A stretch of DNA of 64,000 nt. Origin: Micromonospora pallida (GTDB lineage: Bacteria; Actinomycetota; Actinomycetes; Mycobacteriales; Micromonosporaceae). Each line of letters opens with the position of its first letter. Positions within the stretch are counted from its first letter, which is position 1. The notes beneath the pieces were generated by a model. It saw nothing but the letters and a program-made list of their open reading frames with translations, ran no database searches and had not been told where the DNA came from. The stretch spans positions 6,077,001 through 6,141,000 of the forward strand of contig NZ_FMHW01000002.1 in NCBI RefSeq assembly GCF_900090325.1, given 5' to 3'. Of the stretch, positions 16,728 to 25,957 are shown piece after piece. Made by a program: the position numbers and the translations under genes.

Positions 16728-18419
16728 TCAGCGGCGCGGGGTCACCGTGGTCAGCAGTTCCGGGGCCCGGTTGTCGAGCACGTCACCGGCCAGGTACGCG
16801 CCGAGCAACGCCGCGCCCAGTCCGTACCCGAGACCCAGCGGCGCGGCCAACCAGAGCCAGACGTCGCCGAGCAGCGCCGCCGCGAGCACCATCGGGACCG
16901 CGGCGATCGCCGAGCCGACCATCGCCACCATGGTGAACAGGCCCTTGGCGAGCCCCGCGCCGCTGTTCACGGCGAACGGGTTGCTCGTCTCCGGCAGCGA
17001 GTACGCCCCCAGCACCGAGACGAACGCGCTGATCGCCAACCCCACCCCGTACGCCGCGAGCAGGCTGCCGGCCATCAGCCCCAGCCAGGCCGGTCGGTCC
17101 AACAGCACCGCCAGGACGACGGCGACGACCGCCAGCAGCGGCAGCACGTACACCGAGAACGCGGTCATCCGGGCGCGCAGTTCCAGCCGGCCGGGCAGCC
17201 CGGCGACCACGTTGGCCGCGTACGCGCTGCCGTCGAAGCCGAACTGGTTGGCCAGGGTGATCGAGGCGAGCACCCCGACGAAGATCATCGAGAGGCTGAC
17301 CAGCACCGGGGAGGAGTTCGGGGCGGCCAGTTCCGTTCCCCCGCTCTCAACCGTGAAGCTGGAGCCGCCGACGTTGACCATCACCGGCACGAAGATGCCG
17401 ACCACCGCGATCGTGATCAGGTTGGCCCGCCGTCGGGCGTCCCGCCACCAGTAGCGGCACTCCCGGGCCACCAGGGCGCCGAACCGGTCCCGTCGGACCC
17501 AGCCCACCGCGCGGGGGAAGAGCTGCGCGACGGCCCCACCGACCGGGCCGCTGCGGGTCTTCGCCGGACCGGAACTGGCCGCCCCGACCATCGCCGACTC
17601 CAGCGACCGGGACCACCACAGCAGCAACGCGCCGATGGCCGCCACGGTGATCAGCAGCTTTACCGGCACCGTCCACGCCCGGCCCTCGGCCACGTCGACG
17701 CCGACCGTCCACGGGGCGCCGAGCGGGGTCCAGCCGATCACCCGGGCCACCCCGGTCAGCCGGTCCCAGTCGGCGTCCTGCACGGCGGCCATCACCACGA
17801 GCTGCAACGGACCGAGCAGTGCGGCGAGCGCCGCCAGCAGCACGGCCGCCAGGTCGCGTACCCGCCGGGAGCGCAGCATGGTGGCGAACGCGCTGGTGAC
17901 CGCCCGGCTGGCCGCCACGCACAGCAGCAGCCCGGCGACCACCCCGACGGCGGCGACCAGGGCCGCCGCCCAACCGCCGAGCGCCCCCGAGGTGAGCACC
18001 AGCCCGGTGGTGGCGAGCAGCGTCGCCGCTGCCGGCACGCCGACCAGCGCAGCGGCGAACAATCCGGTCACCAGGGTGCGCCGGGTCAACGGCAGCAGCG
18101 CGAACCGCGCCGGATCGAGTGTCTCGTCCACCCCGAAGAAGACCAGCGGCAGCAGCAGCCAGCCGAGCACCAGCAGGCCCCCGCCGAACGCGGCGGCCAT
18201 CAGCGCGTACCGGGGCTCGCCGGCCAGCCCGGGGGCGGCCAGCAGGAAGAAACCCATGGCCGCGAACCAGAGCCCGGCGACCACCCCGCCGACGAAGAGG
18301 GCGATCCGCCAGCCCTGACCCCGGAAGTTGTTGCCCATCACCCGCAACTTGAGCCGGACGAAGTGGCGGGCCGAGACGGGACGGACCCGCTCGGTGGGTG
18401 ACGTCACCGCGACAGCCAC
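16728..18419 (-). CDS. ABC transporter permease (large, multi-spanning)
   Basis: A 563-residue integral membrane protein with about 12-14 hydrophobic segments grouped in two halves around a polar stretch (residues about 285-345, GAASSGPAKTRSGPVGG and RDRFGALVARECRYWWRDA). The ARECRYWWRD phrase is typical of large actinobacterial ABC-2 type exporter permeases. Its start overlaps the 3' end of the ATPase gene by 16 nt, so the two are translated together. Substrate unknown; such pairs often export lipids, antibiotics or peptides. Confidence 0.85.
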   Translation of the reverse strand: MAVAVTSPTERVRPVSARHFVRLKLRVMGNNFRGQGWRIALFVGGVVAGLWFAAMGFFLLAAPGLAGEPRYALMAAAFGGGLLVLGWLLLPLVFFGVDETLDPARFALLPLTRRTLVTGLFAAALVGVPAAATLLATTGLVLTSGALGGWAAALVAAVGVVAGLLLCVAASRAVTSAFATMLRSRRVRDLAAVLLAALAALLGPLQLVVMAAVQDADWDRLTGVARVIGWTPLGAPWTVGVDVAEGRAWTVPVKLLITVAAIGALLLWWSRSLESAMVGAASSGPAKTRSGPVGGAVAQLFPRAVGWVRRDRFGALVARECRYWWRDARRRANLITIAVVGIFVPVMVNVGGSSFTVESGGTELAAPNSSPVLVSLSMIFVGVLASITLANQFGFDGSAYAANVVAGLPGRLELRARMTAFSVYVLPLLAVVAVVLAVLLDRPAWLGLMAGSLLAAYGVGLAISAFVSVLGAYSLPETSNPFAVNSGAGLAKGLFTMVAMVGSAIAAVPMVLAAALLGDVWLWLAAPLGLGYGLGAALLGAYLAGDVLDNRAPELLTTVTPRR

Positions 18420-19168
18420 GACAACTCCTCACCCGTCGCGGTACGGCCGCCGACCACCTCCACGAAGACCTCCTCCAGCGAGCGTTGCCCGCGTACCTCG
18501 TCGAGGGTGCCGACGCGTTTGATCGTTCCCTCGGCGAGGATCGCCACGTGCGAGCAGAGCCGCTCCACGACCTCCATCACGTGGCTGGAGAAGACCACCG
18601 TCCCGCCACCGACGACGTACCGGTGCAGGATGTCGCGGATCAGCGCCGCCGAGACCGGGTCTACCGCCTCGAACGGCTCGTCCAGCACCAGCAGCCGGGG
18701 GCCGTGCAGCAGGGCGCAGGCCAGTCCGATCTTCTTCTTCATGCCGGCCGAGTAGTCGACTACCAGGGTCCGGCCGGCGTCGTGCAACGCGAGCACGTCG
18801 AGCAGCTCCGCCGCGCGCTGGTCGACCACCGCCGGGTCCATGCCCCGCAACAGACCGTGGTACGCCAGCAGCTCCGCGCCGCTGAGCCGGTCGAAGAGGC
18901 GGACGCCGTCCGGCATCACCCCGAGCAGCTGCTTGGCGGTGACCGGGTCGCGCCAGACGTCGTGCCCGAGCACCCAGGCGCCACCCGCGTCGGGGCGGAG
19001 CAGGCCCACGGCCATCGACAGGGTGGTGGTCTTGCCGGCACCGTTCGGGCCGAGCAGCCCGTAGAACGACCCGGCCGGGACGTCCAGGTCGACGCCCGCC
19101 ACCGCCACCTTGCTGTCGAACCGTTTGGCCAGGCCGCGCAGGGCGAGGGCCGGGTGCCCAGAAGTCAT
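18404..19168 (-). CDS. ABC transporter ATP-binding protein
   Basis: A 254-residue ABC ATPase. Walker A GPNGAGKTTT near residue 40, Q-loop region LGVMPDGVRLFDRL near 90, signature motif YSAGMKKKIGLACALLHGP near 145 (YSAGM instead of LSGGQ), Walker B LLVLDEPFEAVD near 170 and the H-loop VVFSSHVMEVVERL near 205. The C-terminal region ends KRVGTLDEVRGQRSLEEVFVEVVG, typical of DrrA-like exporters. It precedes and overlaps the permease gene, forming a two-gene exporter operon. The drug or lipid substrate is not predictable. Confidence 0.92.
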   Translation of the reverse strand: MTSGHPALALRGLAKRFDSKVAVAGVDLDVPAGSFYGLLGPNGAGKTTTLSMAVGLLRPDAGGAWVLGHDVWRDPVTAKQLLGVMPDGVRLFDRLSGAELLAYHGLLRGMDPAVVDQRAAELLDVLALHDAGRTLVVDYSAGMKKKIGLACALLHGPRLLVLDEPFEAVDPVSAALIRDILHRYVVGGGTVVFSSHVMEVVERLCSHVAILAEGTIKRVGTLDEVRGQRSLEEVFVEVVGGRTATGEELSWLSR

Positions 19169-19336
19169 GCCTCGAAACTATCCGTCACCGGCCACCCCGC
19201 CGTCCCGCCACAGGGTGATCCGTCGTCATCCCCCGGTCGGACGGTGATCCACTCGTGATGCGGCATGTGGGGGTGTCACGGCGTGACGAGGCCCCGACAT
19301 GCGGCAATCGGAGTTGATCACGGGGAACCCGGACGG

Positions 19337-20977
19337 TTACAGGCGTAGGGACTCCGGGGTGTGCAGGCGCAGCATGGTGGTGGCGACGTCGGCGGGGACG
19401 CGGCGGCGGGAGGCCACCGAGACGGCCACCATGACCGTGAACGCGAGCGGTACCGTCCAGGCTGCGGGCTGGGCGATGAGCGTCGCCGGCCAGCCGTCCA
19501 GGGGCGGGCCGACCACGGTCAGCAGCACTGCGGTGACCGCTGCCCCACCTCCGGCGAGGATGCCGGCGGCGGCGCCCACGTCGGTCAGCCCCCGCCACCA
19601 GATGCCGAGCACCAGCAGCGGGCAGAAGCTGGACGCGGCCACCGCGAAGGCGAGCCCCACCACCTGCGAGACGTCCAGTTCCGAGACGTTGAGCGCCAGC
19701 GCGGCCGGTACCGCACCGGCGATCAGGGTGGCCTGCCGGAAGCCGCGTACCGAGCCGCGCCCGAGCACGTCGGTGGAGATCACCCCGGCGACGCTGGTGA
19801 GCAGCCCGGACGAGGTGGAGAGGAACGCCGCGAACGCCCCGGCGGCGACCAACGCGGCGAGCAGCCGTCCGGTCACCCCGTCGCCGAGGGCCGCGCCGGG
19901 CAGCAGCACCACCACCGCGTCGGTGTGCCCGGTCAGCAGCAGATGCGGGGTGTAGATCCGGCCGAGCACGCCGTAGAGGGTGGGTAGCAGGTAGAAGGCC
20001 CCGACCATGGCCAGCACCACCAGCGTGGTCCGCCGGGCCGCCGCGCCGTCCGGATTGGTGTAGAAGCGGACCAGTACGTGCGGCAGCCCCATGGTGCCGA
20101 GGAAGGTGGCCAGGATCAGCGAGTAGGTGGCGAACAACCCCCGGTCGTCGTCCCCGGCCGTGCTCGGCAGCAGCCAGTCGGTGGCCTCGACGGCCACGCC
20201 GGAGACCGCCGGCATCGGGTCACCGGCGGCGAAGGTCAGCTCGTCGCCGGGGCGTACCTCGCGGGTGGTGCCGTCGGCGAGGGTGAGGGTCGCCGGATGC
20301 TCGACCACGACGGTGGTCGCGGTCCGGAACGCCGGCCCGTCGGGCGGGGTCACCGCGGGGCGGCCGTCGGCCTGCCACTGCAACACCAGGAAGATCACCG
20401 GTACGGCGAGCGCGGTGAGCTTCAGCCAGTACTGGAACGCCTGGACGAAGGTGATCGCCCGCATCCCGCCGAGCGCCACGTTCGCGGTGACCACCACGGC
20501 GACGATTAGCGCCCCGACCGGGTACGGCGAGCCGGTCAGGGTGGTCAGCGTGAGCCCCGCCCCCTGGAGCTGCGGCATCAGGTAGAGCCAGCCGATGAAG
20601 ATCACGAAGACGGTGGCGAGCGCGCGGAGCCGGCGGGAGTGCAGCCGCAGCTCGCAGAAGTCCGGCAGGGTGAACGCCCCGGAGCGGCGCAATGGGGCGG
20701 CCACGAACAGCAGCAGCGCCAGGTAGCCGGCGGCGAAGCCGACCGGGTACCAGAGCACGTCGACGCCGTACTTGAGGATCAGGCCGGCGATGCCCAGGAA
20801 GGACGCGGCCGAGAGGTACTCCCCGCCGATGGCGGCGGCGTTCCAGTTCGGGCTGACCGCGCGGGACGCGACCAGGAAGTCGGAGGTGGTGCGGGCCACC
20901 CGCAGCCCGTAGAAGCCGATGCCGAACGTGGCCAGGGTGACCGCCACGATCGCCGGGATCACGTACCCGTTGTCCAC
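19337..20977 (-). CDS. sodium/solute symporter (SSS family), ActP-like
   Basis: About 546 residues with roughly 13 hydrophobic helices. It shares the ActP signatures DFLVASRAVSPNWNAAAIGGE, YLSAASFLGIAGLILKYGVD, LPHVLVRFYTNPDGAAARRT and FLSTSSGLLTSVAGVI. Residues about 215-300 form a polar insertion (LTLADGTTREVRPGDELTF), longer than in ActP of this window. The GTG at 20977 is chosen because it sits 1 nt past the stop of the upstream gene; longer starts would overlap that gene. A small membrane protein gene precedes it. Substrate could be acetate, pyruvate or another carboxylate. Confidence 0.88.
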   Translation of the reverse strand: MDNGYVIPAIVAVTLATFGIGFYGLRVARTTSDFLVASRAVSPNWNAAAIGGEYLSAASFLGIAGLILKYGVDVLWYPVGFAAGYLALLLFVAAPLRRSGAFTLPDFCELRLHSRRLRALATVFVIFIGWLYLMPQLQGAGLTLTTLTGSPYPVGALIVAVVVTANVALGGMRAITFVQAFQYWLKLTALAVPVIFLVLQWQADGRPAVTPPDGPAFRTATTVVVEHPATLTLADGTTREVRPGDELTFAAGDPMPAVSGVAVEATDWLLPSTAGDDDRGLFATYSLILATFLGTMGLPHVLVRFYTNPDGAAARRTTLVVLAMVGAFYLLPTLYGVLGRIYTPHLLLTGHTDAVVVLLPGAALGDGVTGRLLAALVAAGAFAAFLSTSSGLLTSVAGVISTDVLGRGSVRGFRQATLIAGAVPAALALNVSELDVSQVVGLAFAVAASSFCPLLVLGIWWRGLTDVGAAAGILAGGGAAVTAVLLTVVGPPLDGWPATLIAQPAAWTVPLAFTVMVAVSVASRRRVPADVATTMLRLHTPESLRL

Positions 20978-20978
20978 C

Positions 20979-21386
20979 TCAGCGCCCCGGCCGCTGGACG
21001 AGGTCGGTGAAGTCCTGCTCGTTGCGTTCGGCCAGTCGTACGTACGCCCAGCCAACCGCGACCAGGAACGGGAAGGCGGCCACCCCGAGCAGCAGCCACG
21101 GCAGGTTGATCCCGAGGACGGTGACCCGGCTGACCGTGGGCGCGATGGCGAAGAGCCAGGGCAGCCCGCCGAGCCCGACCAGCACCACCACGGTGAGCCG
21201 CAGGGCCAGTGCGAGCTGGGCCCGGACCAGGCCCCGGACCAGGGCCTCGCCGACCCGGGTCTGCTCGGTCAGCTCGCTGCGGGTCCGGTCGACACCCCGC
21301 CGCGACACCTCGGCGAGCACGATCCGCGTCCGGCGGGACGGTTCCGGGCGCCGGGGTGCGGGCACGGGGTCGGTGGGGGCGGCCAC
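20979..21386 (-). CDS. small membrane protein, symporter partner
   Basis: 135 residues with two clear membrane helices (LALRLTVVVLVGLGGLPWLF and LGINLPWLLLGVAAFPFLVAVG). The latter is followed by WAYVRLAERNEQDFTDLVQ, similar in layout to the tail of DUF485 proteins. Its position directly before an SSS symporter gene, with 1 nt between stop and start, parallels the DUF485-ActP pair at 14534, so a similar accessory role is inferred. Sequence similarity to DUF485 is weak, so no family name is assigned. Confidence 0.7.
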   Translation of the reverse strand: MAAPTDPVPAPRRPEPSRRTRIVLAEVSRRGVDRTRSELTEQTRVGEALVRGLVRAQLALALRLTVVVLVGLGGLPWLFAIAPTVSRVTVLGINLPWLLLGVAAFPFLVAVGWAYVRLAERNEQDFTDLVQRPGR

Positions 21387-21430
21387 TGACGCAGTCTCGC
21401 CGCCCGGGCTGGATTGTCAAGGGGGCCGCC

Positions 21431-21465
21431 GGGCCGGTTGTGCACAACCTGTGGACAACCGGCCC
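21431..21465 (-). terminator. hairpin with DnaA-box-like motifs
   Basis: Perfect 11-bp arms, 21431-21441 (GGGCCGGTTGT) and 21455-21465, just past the 3' end of the secreted repeat protein gene. Four 9-mers resembling DnaA boxes lie in and beside it (21439-21447, 21450-21458, 21472-21480 with an exact TGTGGATAA, 21492-21500). Confidence 0.5.
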
Positions 21466-21485
21466 GGCCCCTGTGGATAACCCGG

Positions 21486-23567
21486 TCAGCTTGTGGATAT
21501 GACGAGGTCGGCGGTGAGGGTGCCGCTGGCCGGCACGGTGAACAGCGCCGCCCGGGGCACGCCGTCCGCGTCGGGAAGCTGGTAAGTGCCGGAGTAGGAC
21601 TCCTCCCCGAGCGTCACCTCGTAGGTGAAGTAGACCTGCTGTTGGCCGAGGACCGGCACGTCGAACCGGCCGTTCTCGACCGAGTCGGCCGCCGCGATGT
21701 CACCGGTGTCAGCGCTGCGGGCGATCACGAAACCCCCGGTGAACGGGGTGCCGTCCGGGGTGGTGACCGCACCGGTGGCCCGGCTGGCGGCCCGCATCGC
21801 CATGTCGTACGTGGCGGTGCCGCCGGTGGTGACGGTCACTGGCGTGGCGGTGAACCGGCTGGCTGCGTTCCCCGACCACTGGTAGCCGTACGGGCGGGAG
21901 CCGAAGACCACCGGCCAGTCGTACGGGCCGAGCTTCGTCAGCGTGTAGCGGCCGTCCTCGTCGGTGGTCGCGTCCTCCGCCCCGAGGCCCGGGTGACCGG
22001 TGAGCACCGAGACGAAGACGTCGCGCAGCGGGGCACCGGTCGCCGCGTCGGTGACCGTACCGCTGATCGTGCCCGCCCGGTCCATCCGGACCTGCGGACC
22101 GGTCACCACCGTGCCGGCCGTCGCCGAGATCGAAACGGCCTGCTGTTCGTCGCCGGTGCCACCGTTCGCCCCGACCCACTGCCGCCCGTACGTCGTTTGC
22201 TGTGGGTTGGCGAAGAGCTTGTAGGTGCCGGTGTCGAGCGGGCCGACGCTGATCTGGCCGGCGCTGTTGGAGCAGCGGTTGTACCCGTCCAGCAGGGCCG
22301 CCCGCTTGGGCAGGAAGGCGGCGAGGCAGACGTTCGGCAGCGCCGCGCCGGTCTGCGCGTCGACGACGGTAGTGGTGATCACCGCACCCGGGCGCATCGC
22401 CGGAGAGACCCGGGTGGTCTGGTTAGCCTGGACCTGGACGCCGAGCAGGTCACGTGCGAAGTACCGACCGGTGTTGGTGTAGAGGTAGAGGTCGTGCCGG
22501 CCCTCCGGCAGGCCGGTGATGGTCACCCTGCCGGTGCCGTTGCTGCACCCGGTGTGGGCGCAGAAGTCGGCGATCGGGGCTCCGGTCACCGAGTCGACGG
22601 CGGAGACCTGCACCGACCCGGTACCGAGGAGGCTCTCGGTCACCGTGGTGGTCTGCCCGCCCTGCACGGTGACCACGTCGGCCTCCTCGTGGGTGAGCTT
22701 GCCGTCGTAGAACTGCTGCCGGCTGCCCGTGTCGAACATGATCTTGTAGGACCCGGCGAGCAGTGTCGGGACGGTGAAGGTGCCGTCGGCGCCGGTGCGT
22801 GTGTCCACCCCGCCGTGCATGTTCACGGTGTTCACCCCCACGTACGCGTTCGCGATCGGTTTGCCCGTGGCGCTGGTCAGCGTGCCGGAGAGGCTGCCGG
22901 TGGGGAGCACGGTCTCGTCGACGACGGTCTCCGAACCGGCGGTGACGGTGTACTGACCGGCCTCCGCCTTGTCGAGCTTGCCGGGGACGTACTGGCTCTG
23001 CCACAGCCCCTCGACCGGACGGAACGAGATCTGATAGGTGCCGGCCCACGTCGGCATCTGGTAGCGCCCGTCGGGTTCGGTCCGGGCGTACGTCACCTCG
23101 TAGGTGTCGAGCCTGGTCGCCTCCACCATGAGCTCTACCACCGGGTTGCCGGCGGTGTCCCGGATCTGACCCCTGATGGTGCCGGTGGCGATGAGTTGCT
23201 CGTCGACCGTGGTGGTCTCGTTCGCGGTGACGGTGATCCGTTCGGCGTCCCACCGTGAGGTCTGCTGCCGGTAGAACTGCTCCGGGCCGCCCTCGGCTCG
23301 GAAGAAGCCCACGGCGTAGCTGCCGGCGGCCAGCCCCGGGACGGACCAGTTGCCGTCCGCGTCGGTGTCGGTCCGGTCGACGACGAAGAAGTTCTTCGGC
23401 TCGTAGACATAGACCGTGGCGTCGGCGGCCCCGGCTCCGGTGCTGGTGGTCAGCCGTCCACTGACCGTGCCGGTTTCGGCCGCCTGCGCCGGGATCGCCC
23501 CCGGCGCGACGAGGGACGCGACGACGAGGCCGACCAGGCCGGCACGTCGCAGGAGGGACAGTCGCAT
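21486..23567 (-). CDS. secreted carboxypeptidase-regulatory-like repeat protein
   Basis: About 693 residues. An N-terminal Sec signal peptide (LSLLRRAGLVGLVVASLVA ... AQA) precedes about seven repeats of a beta-sandwich (Ig/CNA-B-like, carboxypeptidase regulatory-like) module of 80-100 residues. Each starts near TVSG-, GTIRGQI-, GSLSGTL- or TISGTVTD- and has the phrase AGSY-, -DADGNWSVPGL or -DGRYTL-. It ends in ASGTLTADLVISTS with no LPXTG or membrane anchor, so it is probably released or bound non-covalently. Such modules are common in adhesins and extracellular enzymes; no catalytic domain is seen. The ATG at 23567 is preferred over an in-frame start at 23648. Confidence 0.85.
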   Translation of the reverse strand: MRLSLLRRAGLVGLVVASLVAPGAIPAQAAETGTVSGRLTTSTGAGAADATVYVYEPKNFFVVDRTDTDADGNWSVPGLAAGSYAVGFFRAEGGPEQFYRQQTSRWDAERITVTANETTTVDEQLIATGTIRGQIRDTAGNPVVELMVEATRLDTYEVTYARTEPDGRYQMPTWAGTYQISFRPVEGLWQSQYVPGKLDKAEAGQYTVTAGSETVVDETVLPTGSLSGTLTSATGKPIANAYVGVNTVNMHGGVDTRTGADGTFTVPTLLAGSYKIMFDTGSRQQFYDGKLTHEEADVVTVQGGQTTTVTESLLGTGSVQVSAVDSVTGAPIADFCAHTGCSNGTGRVTITGLPEGRHDLYLYTNTGRYFARDLLGVQVQANQTTRVSPAMRPGAVITTTVVDAQTGAALPNVCLAAFLPKRAALLDGYNRCSNSAGQISVGPLDTGTYKLFANPQQTTYGRQWVGANGGTGDEQQAVSISATAGTVVTGPQVRMDRAGTISGTVTDAATGAPLRDVFVSVLTGHPGLGAEDATTDEDGRYTLTKLGPYDWPVVFGSRPYGYQWSGNAASRFTATPVTVTTGGTATYDMAMRAASRATGAVTTPDGTPFTGGFVIARSADTGDIAAADSVENGRFDVPVLGQQQVYFTYEVTLGEESYSGTYQLPDADGVPRAALFTVPASGTLTADLVISTS

Positions 23568-23672
23568 GTGTCTCCAAACGCGAGGGTGGTGGGGCGTCCG
23601 CGCAGCACGACGCCGCACCGACCCCGCGCCCCGTAACCGGATCGGCACCGAGAGTATAGGCTAACGGCTATC

Positions 23673-23831
23673 TTCGCCGATTCTGCCTCCAGTGCGGACC
23701 TCGGCAACTACGCCTACTACGCGGGCCCGCGTGGCGTCACCGGCACCGCGAACTACTGCGTCGCCGCGGTCGGCTACATCGACTGGCAGGGCACCCGGTA
23801 CCAGATCAGCAGCGGGCGACAGGGCTGTTGA
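23673..23831 (+). pseudogene. 3' remnant of a secreted Cys-containing protein gene
   Basis: Starting at 23673, the frame reads about 52 codons to a TGA at 23831, with a protein-like composition and no start or upstream continuation: NYAYYAGPRGVTGTANYC, then AVGYIDWQGTRYQISSGRQG and a final Cys. The first in-frame codons upstream show no signal peptide and no initiation codon. The two cysteines and aromatic-rich texture resemble the C-terminal part of small secreted actinomycete proteins. It therefore looks like the tail of a gene whose 5' part has been lost. The call rests on composition alone. Confidence 0.35.
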
Positions 23832-23856
23832 CCCGGGGAACCGTCCCCTGGCCGGT

Positions 23857-24615
23857 TCAGCGGCTCCAGTCCTGTTTGGCGGCGCGGACCAGGCGGTCCT
23901 TCAGCTCCCGGGTGTGCCGGCGGCTCACCGGCAGTTCGGCGGCGTCGATGACCACCACGTAGCCCGAGTTGACCAGCCGCAGTTCGGCGATCAGCCGCAA
24001 CTGCACCAGGTACGAGCGGTGGATCCGTACGAATCCGGCATCCGCCCAACGTTCGGCGAGAGTCGACAACGACACCCGGACCAGGTGTGACCCGTCGGCG
24101 GTGTGCAGGCGTGCGTAGTCGCCCTGCGCCTCCACCCAGCGCACCGCCGACCGGGGCAACATCCGGGTCGTCCCGGCCAGCTCGATCGGGATGGTCGGGT
24201 CCTCCTCGGCCCGGGCGTGCGCGGCGGGATGACTCGGCACCACCCGCGACCCGATCACCCGGCGCAGGGACTCGGCCAACCGGTCCGCGCGGACCGGCTT
24301 GCGCACGTAGTCGGTCGCGCCCAGGTCGAAGGCGTCCGCCGCGCCGTCGTCGTACGCGGTGACGAAGACGATCGACGGCGGGCGGGCGAAGCGACGCAGC
24401 ACCCGGGCCAGCTCCATGCCGTCCAGGCCGGGCATCCGGATGTCCAGGAACACCACGTCCACGTCGTCGTCGCGGAGCACCCGAAGCGCCTCGGTGGCGT
24501 CCGAGGCGGTGTGCAGCCGGGCCACCCGGGGGTCGGCGCGCAGGTGGTACGCCAGTTCGTCCAGCGCCGGAGGCTCGTCGTCGACCGCCAGCACCCGCAG
24601 GAATCCGCCGGTCAC
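23857..24615 (-). CDS. LytTR-family response regulator
   Basis: About 252 residues. The receiver domain (about 1-120) begins LRVLAVDDEPPALDEL, with phosphoacceptor Asp in VVFLDIRMPGLDGMELAR, then the conserved FVTAYDDGAADAFDLGATDYVRKPV (T and K switch residues). The C-terminal LytTR DNA-binding domain (about 150-250) has VRWVEAQGDYARLHTADGSH and FVRIHRSYLVQLRLIAELR. Its GTG at 24615 overlaps the kinase stop as GTGA, so both are translated together and form one two-component system. The AlgR/LytR-type regulon is unknown; target sites could be the two imperfect direct repeats such regulators bind. Confidence 0.92.
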   Translation of the reverse strand: MTGGFLRVLAVDDEPPALDELAYHLRADPRVARLHTASDATEALRVLRDDDVDVVFLDIRMPGLDGMELARVLRRFARPPSIVFVTAYDDGAADAFDLGATDYVRKPVRADRLAESLRRVIGSRVVPSHPAAHARAEEDPTIPIELAGTTRMLPRSAVRWVEAQGDYARLHTADGSHLVRVSLSTLAERWADAGFVRIHRSYLVQLRLIAELRLVNSGYVVVIDAAELPVSRRHTRELKDRLVRAAKQDWSR

Positions 24616-25898
24616 GAGCCCGCCCGGACGCCGGGGTGGAACTTCGGGATTCGCATGCTCACCTTCGTACCCGATCCGAGGCCGGTCTCCACGACCAGGC
24701 CGAACTGGTCGCCGAAGGCTGACCGGAGCCGCTCGTCGACGTTCGAGAGCCCGACGTGCTGCCCGGAGTCGTCCCCCGGCCCGCCGGAGTGCCCGGCCCC
24801 GCCGGAGTGCCCGGCCCCGGAGTGCGTGGCGCTGCCCGGCTTCCCGCCCGGCCCGGCCAGCTCGGCGATCCCGGCGGTCAGGGTCGCCGGATCCATCCCC
24901 ACGCCGTCGTCCTCCACCGTGATGTGGCACTCGGCGCCCGCGTCCCGGGCCTCGATGCTCACCATGCCCGTGCCGGGCTTGCGGGACAACCCGTGCCGGA
25001 CGGCGTTCTCCACCAGCGGTTGGAGGCAGAGGAAGGGCAGCGCCACCGGCAGTACCTCCGGGGCGACCTGGAGCCGCACCTGGAGCCGGTCGCCGAACCG
25101 GGCCCGTTCGATGGTCAGGTAGCGGTCGATCGAGCGCAGCTCCTCGGCCAACGTGGTGAACTCGCCGTGCGCTCGGAAGGAGTACCGGGTGAACTCGGCA
25201 AACTCCATGATCAGCTCGCGGGCCCGCTCCGGGTCGGTGCGGACGAACGAGGCGATGGCGGTGAGCGCGTTGTAGATGAAGTGCGGGCTGATCTGCGCCC
25301 GCAGCGCGCGGACCTCGGCCCGGGCCAGCCGTTCCCGGGACGAGTCCAGCTCGGCCAGGGCGAGCTGGTCGCCGGCCCAGTCGGCGGTCTCCAGGGTGGC
25401 CTGCACCAGCCCCGGCGGGGGAGCGTCGTCGGCGACCGCCACCAGCGCCCCGACCACCCGCCCGTCCGGGCCGCTGAGCGGGGCGACGATGGCACCGCGT
25501 ACCGGGCAGTCGACCCGGTCGCAGTGCAGTTCCACCTCGCCGAGCACGGTCGAGCGGCCGGCGGCCACCGCCTTCTGCGCCGCCGCGCGCAACTGGGCCG
25601 TGTGGTGCGCACCGCGCCCGTCGAGGGCGAGCAGGTCGTCCCGGTCGGTCAGCGCCAGCCCGGCCGCACCCACCAGGGTCCGCAGGTGCCGGACGGCCTT
25701 GGCCGCGTTGACCTCGTCCAACCCGGCGCGCAGTGGCGCGGCGGCCAGCCCGGCGGTGTGCAGCACCTCGTACGTGGCCCGCTGGCTGGCCGTGGCGATG
25801 CCCCGGCGGGCGCGCAGCCGGCCCACCCCGAACAGGGCGGCCACCAGCGCGGTCACCAGCACGACGACCGCGAGCACCGCCGAGACGTTGCCGCTCAT
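24612..25898 (-). CDS. LytS-like sensor histidine kinase
   Basis: About 428 residues. One N-terminal membrane helix (VSAVLAVVVLVTALVAALFG) is followed by a GAF-like sensory region (about 40-190). The His-kinase core is of the LytS/YehU class: ISPHFIYNALTAIASFVR near residue 205 (phosphoacceptor His), and the HATPase domain has PLVENAVRHGLSRK and EDDGVGMDPATL. In the ATP lid a low-complexity, Gly/His/Ser-rich insertion of about 35 residues (GAGHSGGAGHSGGPG) comes from a short tandem DNA repeat at about 24778-24830. Whether it alters nucleotide binding is unknown. Partner of the LytTR regulator. Confidence 0.9.
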   Translation of the reverse strand: MSGNVSAVLAVVVLVTALVAALFGVGRLRARRGIATASQRATYEVLHTAGLAAAPLRAGLDEVNAAKAVRHLRTLVGAAGLALTDRDDLLALDGRGAHHTAQLRAAAQKAVAAGRSTVLGEVELHCDRVDCPVRGAIVAPLSGPDGRVVGALVAVADDAPPPGLVQATLETADWAGDQLALAELDSSRERLARAEVRALRAQISPHFIYNALTAIASFVRTDPERARELIMEFAEFTRYSFRAHGEFTTLAEELRSIDRYLTIERARFGDRLQVRLQVAPEVLPVALPFLCLQPLVENAVRHGLSRKPGTGMVSIEARDAGAECHITVEDDGVGMDPATLTAGIAELAGPGGKPGSATHSGAGHSGGAGHSGGPGDDSGQHVGLSNVDERLRSAFGDQFGLVVETGLGSGTKVSMRIPKFHPGVRAGS

Positions 25899-25957
25899 CC
25901 GACGATCCTGACCGGTCGGGGCACCGCCCGCCAAGCCCCGACCGTGGGGAAGGTGAG

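Noticed and set aside
21431..21500. The DnaA-box cluster as the chromosomal origin (oriC)
   Set aside because: No dnaA, dnaN or recF-type gene lies in the window and the cluster is too small; it was kept only as a possible titration site.
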